Positions 60,144-64,000 of a stretch of DNA of 64,000 nucleotides are shown here, piece by piece. The stretch comes from Streptomyces sp. WZ-12 (GTDB lineage Bacteria; Actinomycetota; Actinomycetes; Streptomycetales; Streptomycetaceae). The DNA is taken from assembly GCF_028898845.1 (NCBI RefSeq), contig NZ_CP118574.1, positions 6,297,001 through 6,361,000 of the forward strand, given 5' to 3'. The notes beneath the pieces were generated by a model. The model was not told the origin of the DNA and did not search any database. It saw nothing but the letters and a program-made list of their open reading frames with translations. Numbering within the stretch: position 1 is the stretch's first letter; each line of letters starts with the position of its first letter. The position numbers and the translations under genes were made by a program.

Positions 60144-61880
60144 TCAGAGACCGATTTCGGTCTCGAACTCCGCGGCCTCCAGGATCTGCTTGACCGTGGT
60201 CAGGTAGCGGGCGGCGTCGGCGCCGTCCACCAGACGGTGGTCGTAGGAGAGCGCGAGGTAGGTCATGTCGCGCACCGCGATGGTCTCGCCCAGGTCCGGG
60301 TGGTTGATGACCACCGGACGCTTGACGGTGGCACCGATGCCCAGGATGCCGACCTGGTTCGGCGGCACGATGACCGTGTCGAACAGGGCGCCGCGCGAAC
60401 CGGTGTTGCTGATGGTGAAGGTCGCGCCGGACAGCTCGTCCGGGGTGATCTTGTTGGCGCGGACCTTGCCCGCCAGCTCCGCCGTCTTACGGGCGATGCC
60501 GGCGATGTTCAGGTCGCCCGCGCCCTTGATGACCGGGGTCATCAGGCCCTTCTCCGCGTCCACCGCGATACCGACGTTCTCGGTGTCGAAGTAGGAGATG
60601 GTGCCCTCGGCCTCGTTGATCCGGGCGTTGACGACCGGGTGGGCCTTCAGCGCCTGGACGGCGGCCTTGACGAAGAACGGCATCGGGGAGAGCTTGACGC
60701 CCTCGCGCTGCGCGAACGCGTCCTTGGCCTTGTTGCGCATCCGCATGATCGCGGTGATGTCCACCTCGACCACGGTGGTGAGCTGCGCCTGGCCGTGCAG
60801 GGCCTTCATCATGTTGTCGCCGATGACCTTGCGCATCCGCGGCATCTTGACGGTCTGACCGCGCAGCGGCGACGCCTCGATGACCGGGGCGCCCTTGGCG
60901 GGCGCGGCGGCGGCCGGGGCGGCCGGGGCCGGGGTGGCGGCCTTCAGTGCCTCGGCGGCGGCGATGACGTCCTGCTTGCGGATCCGGCCACCGACACCGG
61001 TGCCCTTGACCGTGGCGAGGTTGACGCCGTTCTCCGCGGCCAGCTTGCGCACCAGCGGGGTGACGTAGGCGCCGTCCGCCTCACCGGCCGCCGGGGCGGG
61101 GGTGACGGGGGCGGGCGCGACCGGAGCCGGAGCCGGAGCCGGCGCGGGGGCCGGAGCCGGAGCGGCAGCGACCGGGGCCGGGGTGGGCACCGGAGCCGGG
61201 GCAGCAGCGGGCGCCGGGGCGGGCGCGGGCGCGGCGGCCGGAGCCGGAGCGGCCGGGGCGGGGGCGGCGGCCGGGGCCGCGCCCTTGGCGCCGATGACCG
61301 CCAGCTTGGCGCCGACCTCAGCGGTCTCGTCCTCGCCCACGAGGATCTCCAGCAGGGTGCCGGAGGTCGGGGCCGGGATCTCGGTGTCGACCTTGTCGGT
61401 CGACACCTCCAGCAGGGGCTCGTCCTCCGCGACCTCCTCGCCGACCTCCTTCAGCCAGCGGGTCACGGTGCCCTCGGTGACGCTCTCGCCGAGCGCCGGA
61501 AGCAGGACGTCGGTGCCCTCGGCGCCACCCGCGGGGGCGGCGGCGGGGGCCTCGGCCACCGGGGCCGGGGTCGGCTCGGGCTGTGCGGCCGGGGCCGGGG
61601 CCTCGGCAGCGGCCGGAGCCGGGGCAGCGGCGGGGGCGCCGGTGCCGTCGTCGATGATGGCCAGCTCGGCGCCGACCTCCACCGTCTCGTCCTCGGCCAC
61701 CTTGATGGAGGCCAGCACACCCGAAGTCGGGGCCGGGATCTCGGTGTCGACCTTGTCGGTCGACACCTCCAGCAGCGGCTCGTCGGCCTCGACGCGCTCG
61801 CCCTCGGCCTTCAGCCAACGGGTGACGGTGCCCTCGGTGACGCTCTCGCCGAGCGCCGGCAGGGTTACGGAAACCGCCAT
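60144..61880 (-). CDS. sucB: Dihydrolipoamide acyltransferase (E2) of 2-oxoacid dehydrogenase complexes
   Basis: The 578-residue protein has two lipoyl domains (lipoyl-Lys 43 and 163, both in STDKVDTEIP), long Ala/Pro linkers (about 200-265), a peripheral-subunit-binding domain (YVTPLVRKLAAENGV, 271-312) and a catalytic domain ending with SYDHRLVDGADAA. In streptomycetes this E2 is thought to serve both pyruvate and 2-oxoglutarate complexes, so the name sucB follows usage. The start ATG 61880 lies 53 bases after the lpd stop. LipA and LipB encoded in this window modify it. Confidence 0.95.
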   Translation of the reverse strand: MAVSVTLPALGESVTEGTVTRWLKAEGERVEADEPLLEVSTDKVDTEIPAPTSGVLASIKVAEDETVEVGAELAIIDDGTGAPAAAPAPAAAEAPAPAAQPEPTPAPVAEAPAAAPAGGAEGTDVLLPALGESVTEGTVTRWLKEVGEEVAEDEPLLEVSTDKVDTEIPAPTSGTLLEILVGEDETAEVGAKLAVIGAKGAAPAAAPAPAAPAPAAAPAPAPAPAAAPAPVPTPAPVAAAPAPAPAPAPAPAPVAPAPVTPAPAAGEADGAYVTPLVRKLAAENGVNLATVKGTGVGGRIRKQDVIAAAEALKAATPAPAAPAAAAPAKGAPVIEASPLRGQTVKMPRMRKVIGDNMMKALHGQAQLTTVVEVDITAIMRMRNKAKDAFAQREGVKLSPMPFFVKAAVQALKAHPVVNARINEAEGTISYFDTENVGIAVDAEKGLMTPVIKGAGDLNIAGIARKTAELAGKVRANKITPDELSGATFTISNTGSRGALFDTVIVPPNQVGILGIGATVKRPVVINHPDLGETIAVRDMTYLALSYDHRLVDGADAARYLTTVKQILEAAEFETEIGL

Positions 61881-61933
61881 GGTTTCAGTTGCTCCTATCG
61901 CAAGTACGGATGTGGTCGCGCCCGGGACTGGGG

Positions 61934-63322
61934 TCAGTCGTGGGAGTGGAGGGGCTTGCCGGCCAGGGCCAGGTGGGCCTCGCCGAGCGCCTCGTTCTGC
62001 GTCGGGTGCGCGTGGATGAGCTGCGCAACCTCGGCCGGCAGGGCTTCCCAGTTGTAGACAAGCTGGGCCTCGCCGACCTGCTCGCCCATACGGTCACCGA
62101 CCATGTGGACGCCGACCACGGCACCGTCCTTGACCTGGACGAGCTTGATCTCGCCCGCGGTCTTGAGGATCTTGCTCTTGCCGTTGCCCGCCAGGTTGTA
62201 CTTCAGCGCAACGACCTTGTCCGCGCCGTACAGCTCCTTGGCCTTGGCCTCGGTGATGCCCACCGACGCGACCTCGGGGTGGCAGTACGTGACGCGCGGG
62301 ACGCCGTCGTAGTCGATCGGGACGACCTTCTGGCCGGCCAGTCGCTCCGCCACCAGCATGCCCTCGGCGAAGCCGACGTGCGCGAGCTGGAGGGTCGGGA
62401 CGAGGTCACCGACGGCCGAGATGGTCGGCACGTTGGTCTGCATGTACTCGTCGACGAGGACGTAGCCGCGGTCCATCGCGACGCCCTGCTCCTCGTAGCC
62501 GAGACCGGCGGAGACCGGGCCGCGGCCGATGGCGACCAGCAGCACCTCGGCCTCGAAGGTCTTGCCGTCGGCGAGGGTGACCTTGACGCCGTCGGCGGTG
62601 TACTCGGCCTTGTCGAAGAAGGTGCCGAGGTTGAACTTGATGCCCCGCTTGCGGAAGGCCCGCTCCAGCAGCTTGGAGCTGTTCTCGTCCTCGACCGGGA
62701 CGAGGTGCTTGAGGCCCTCGATGACGGTGACGTCGGTGCCGAAGGACTTCCACGCCGAGGCGAACTCGACGCCGATCACGCCGCCGCCCAGGATGATGGC
62801 CGACTTCGGGACGCGGTCCAGCGTGAGCGCGTGGTCCGAGGAGATGATGCGGTTGCCGTCGATCTCCAGGCCCGGCAGCGACTTCGGCACGGAGCCGGTC
62901 GCGAGCAGGACGTGACGGCCCTGGACCTGCTGGCCGTTGACCGCGACCGAGGTCGGGGAGGACAGCCGGCCCTCGCCCTCGATGTAGGTCACCTTGCGGG
63001 AGGCGACGAGACCCTGGAGGCCCTTGTACAGGCCCGAGATGACCTCGTCCTTGTACTTGTGGACACCCTCGATGTCGATGCCCTCGAAGGAGGTCTTGAC
63101 ACCGAACTGGTCGGCCTCGCGGGCCTGGTCGGCGATCTCACCGGCGTGCAGCAGAGCCTTCGTGGGGATGCAGCCGTTGTGCAGGCAGGTGCCGCCCAGC
63201 TTGTTCTTCTCGATCAGGGCGACGTCGAGACCAAGCTGCGCCCCGCGCAGGGCAGCGGCGTAACCGCCGCTACCGCCTCCGAGGATCACTAGGTCGAAAA
63301 CGGTGCTGGCGTCGTTCGCCAC
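61934..63322 (-). CDS. lpdA: Dihydrolipoyl dehydrogenase (E3)
   Basis: The 462-residue flavoprotein reoxidises dihydrolipoyl groups of E2 with NAD. The FAD site is LVILGGGSGGYAAALRG (from residue 11), the redox disulfide is Cys46/Cys51 in GGTCLHNGCIPTK, the NAD site is AIILGGGVIGVEFAS, and the catalytic His-Glu pair is in HAHPTQNEAL. The start is GTG 63322, with GGAGGACGTGAC upstream. It is the first gene of the lpd-E2 operon and is followed by the GntR and aceE genes on the same strand. Confidence 0.97.
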   Translation of the reverse strand: MANDASTVFDLVILGGGSGGYAAALRGAQLGLDVALIEKNKLGGTCLHNGCIPTKALLHAGEIADQAREADQFGVKTSFEGIDIEGVHKYKDEVISGLYKGLQGLVASRKVTYIEGEGRLSSPTSVAVNGQQVQGRHVLLATGSVPKSLPGLEIDGNRIISSDHALTLDRVPKSAIILGGGVIGVEFASAWKSFGTDVTVIEGLKHLVPVEDENSSKLLERAFRKRGIKFNLGTFFDKAEYTADGVKVTLADGKTFEAEVLLVAIGRGPVSAGLGYEEQGVAMDRGYVLVDEYMQTNVPTISAVGDLVPTLQLAHVGFAEGMLVAERLAGQKVVPIDYDGVPRVTYCHPEVASVGITEAKAKELYGADKVVALKYNLAGNGKSKILKTAGEIKLVQVKDGAVVGVHMVGDRMGEQVGEAQLVYNWEALPAEVAQLIHAHPTQNEALGEAHLALAGKPLHSHD

Positions 63323-63635
63323 GTCACGTCCTCCATGCATGGGTGCGCCGGAGCCGGTCCACGACGACCGGATCGCGGCTGTTGTTCGGCCGCTTTAACT
63401 TCGGCCCTGGGTAAGGGGGGCCCTGTCCTGCCGAGAACCCATCTTCGCACTTGTTCAACGAAGGCGGGACGCGGGGCCGGGCTCCGGGCGGCGGATCGGC
63501 CGCCTCAGCGGGGTTACTCGTACGTACTCACGTGCGGATTTCGTTCAGGGCGAACACGCTTCGCCGTCAGCGTACCGACGGCCCCGGGCGCGGCGGACCC
63601 GGGGCCGTTCTGGTGCGGTGGACCGGGGAGCCCGG
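63323..63635. other. Intergenic region between pepA and lpdA
   Basis: A gap of 313 bases on the minus-strand transcription path. It includes the lpdA ribosome site and presumably its promoter. A less GC-rich patch lies near 63380-63400 and 63520-63560. No gene was seen. Confidence 0.5.
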
Positions 63636-64000
63636 TCAGCCGAGGTCGCCCTCGGCGGTGTGCTCGGCCAGCCGCAGCAGGGTGCGGACCGCGGAGCCGG
63701 TGCCGCCCTTGGGGGTGTAGCCCCAGGGCGCGCCCTCGTGGAAGGCCGGTCCGGCGATGTCCAGGTGGGCCCAGGCGATGCCCTCGCCGACGAACTCCTT
63801 CAGGAAGAGGCCGGCGACCAGGCCGCCGCCCATCCGGTCGCCCATGTTGGCGAGGTCGGCCACGGGGGAGTCCATCCCCTTGCGGAGGTGGCCGGGCATC
63901 GGCATCGGCCAGGAGTCCTCGCCGACCTCCTCGGCGATCTCGTGGATCGCGGTGCGGAAGGCGTCGTCGTTGGCCATGATCCCGAAGTGGCGGTGGCCCA
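63636..64000 (-). CDS. pepA: Leucyl aminopeptidase, C-terminal part (gene continues beyond window)
   Basis: About 121 C-terminal residues of an M17 aminopeptidase are visible, from GHRHFGIMANDD onward. Family blocks are EDSWPMPMPGHLRKGMDSPV, ADLANMGDRMGGGLVAGLFL, WAHLDIAGPAFHEGAPWGYT and PKGGTGSAVRTLLRLAE. The metal- and substrate-binding N-terminal half of the catalytic domain lies outside the window. The gene is read toward lpdA, in the order found in other streptomycetes. Confidence 0.93.
   Translation of the reverse strand, partial: GHRHFGIMANDDAFRTAIHEIAEEVGEDSWPMPMPGHLRKGMDSPVADLANMGDRMGGGLVAGLFLKEFVGEGIAWAHLDIAGPAFHEGAPWGYTPKGGTGSAVRTLLRLAEHTAEGDLG

Noticed and set aside
61371..61780. 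DNA repeat within the E2 gene
   Set aside because: It reflects the two homologous lipoyl domains and Ala/Pro linkers, not a mobile or non-coding repeat.

Overview
The window is high-GC actinobacterial DNA and almost certainly a Streptomyces chromosome. Codons end overwhelmingly in G or C. Many starts are GTG, genes often overlap by four bases, and the families are typical of the genus (DUF397, DUF4191, WYL and NsdA-like regulators, two glutamine synthetases with GlnR boxes). The backbone order runs pepA, lpd, E2, GntR regulator, aceE, lipB, lipA, DUF4191, RDD, glnA, then glnII and a pullulanase. As far as I recall, this matches the S. coelicolor core around SCO2179-SCO2226. No rRNA, tRNA or CRISPR array was seen.

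Left part (1-20.9 kb). The genes here are: the 3' end of a pullulanase; a TetR regulator; a PF10118 putative diiron enzyme coupled to a flavin/2Fe-2S reductase; a membrane-anchored sigma-like protein; ornithine-lipid acyltransferases (OlsB/OlsA type); a winged-helix regulator preceded by a small ORF ending in three Cys codons; a rhomboid-like gene; glnII with a GlnR operator; an acyl-CoA synthetase; a Beta-family protein; and a coupled triad of small membrane protein, sigma factor and repeat protein.

Mobile element 1 (20935-38909). An 18-kb integrative mobilizable element sits in the 3' end of glnA, bounded by an exact 20-bp direct repeat. It carries a tyrosine integrase, XRE and Xis-like regulators, a DUF3631 ATPase gene broken by an in-frame TAA, a possible oriT, MobC and a relaxase. 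Cargo consists of a four-gene operon (unknown protein, phosphotransferase, methyltransferase, HAD) divergent from an XRE/TPR regulator and a NUDIX gene. Next to the right att site is a three-gene set resembling an NLR-type defence module: a small protein with a C-terminal amyloid-like motif, a STAND-like ATPase with a matching N-terminal motif, and a third protein. The element separated glnA from its original terminator.

Mobile element 2 (about 41.39-44.10 kb). A 2.7-kb insertion, flanked by a 16-bp direct repeat, splits the last codons off a DUF4191 membrane-protein gene. It carries a complete, apparently functional second-locus rpoA, a CarD-like small protein, and NUDIX and recombinase remnants.

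Right part (44.7-64 kb). This holds lipoate synthesis (lipA, lipB), an NsdA-like regulator, an FAD oxidoreductase, a TIGR01777 protein, DUF4240, the second membrane-anchored sigma-like paralogue, an SDR with a WYL regulator, and the pyruvate dehydrogenase genes (aceE, E2, lpd) with a GntR regulator and a palindromic operator. LipA and LipB supply the lipoyl groups for E2. GlnA and GlnII are the two ammonia-assimilating enzymes under GlnR.
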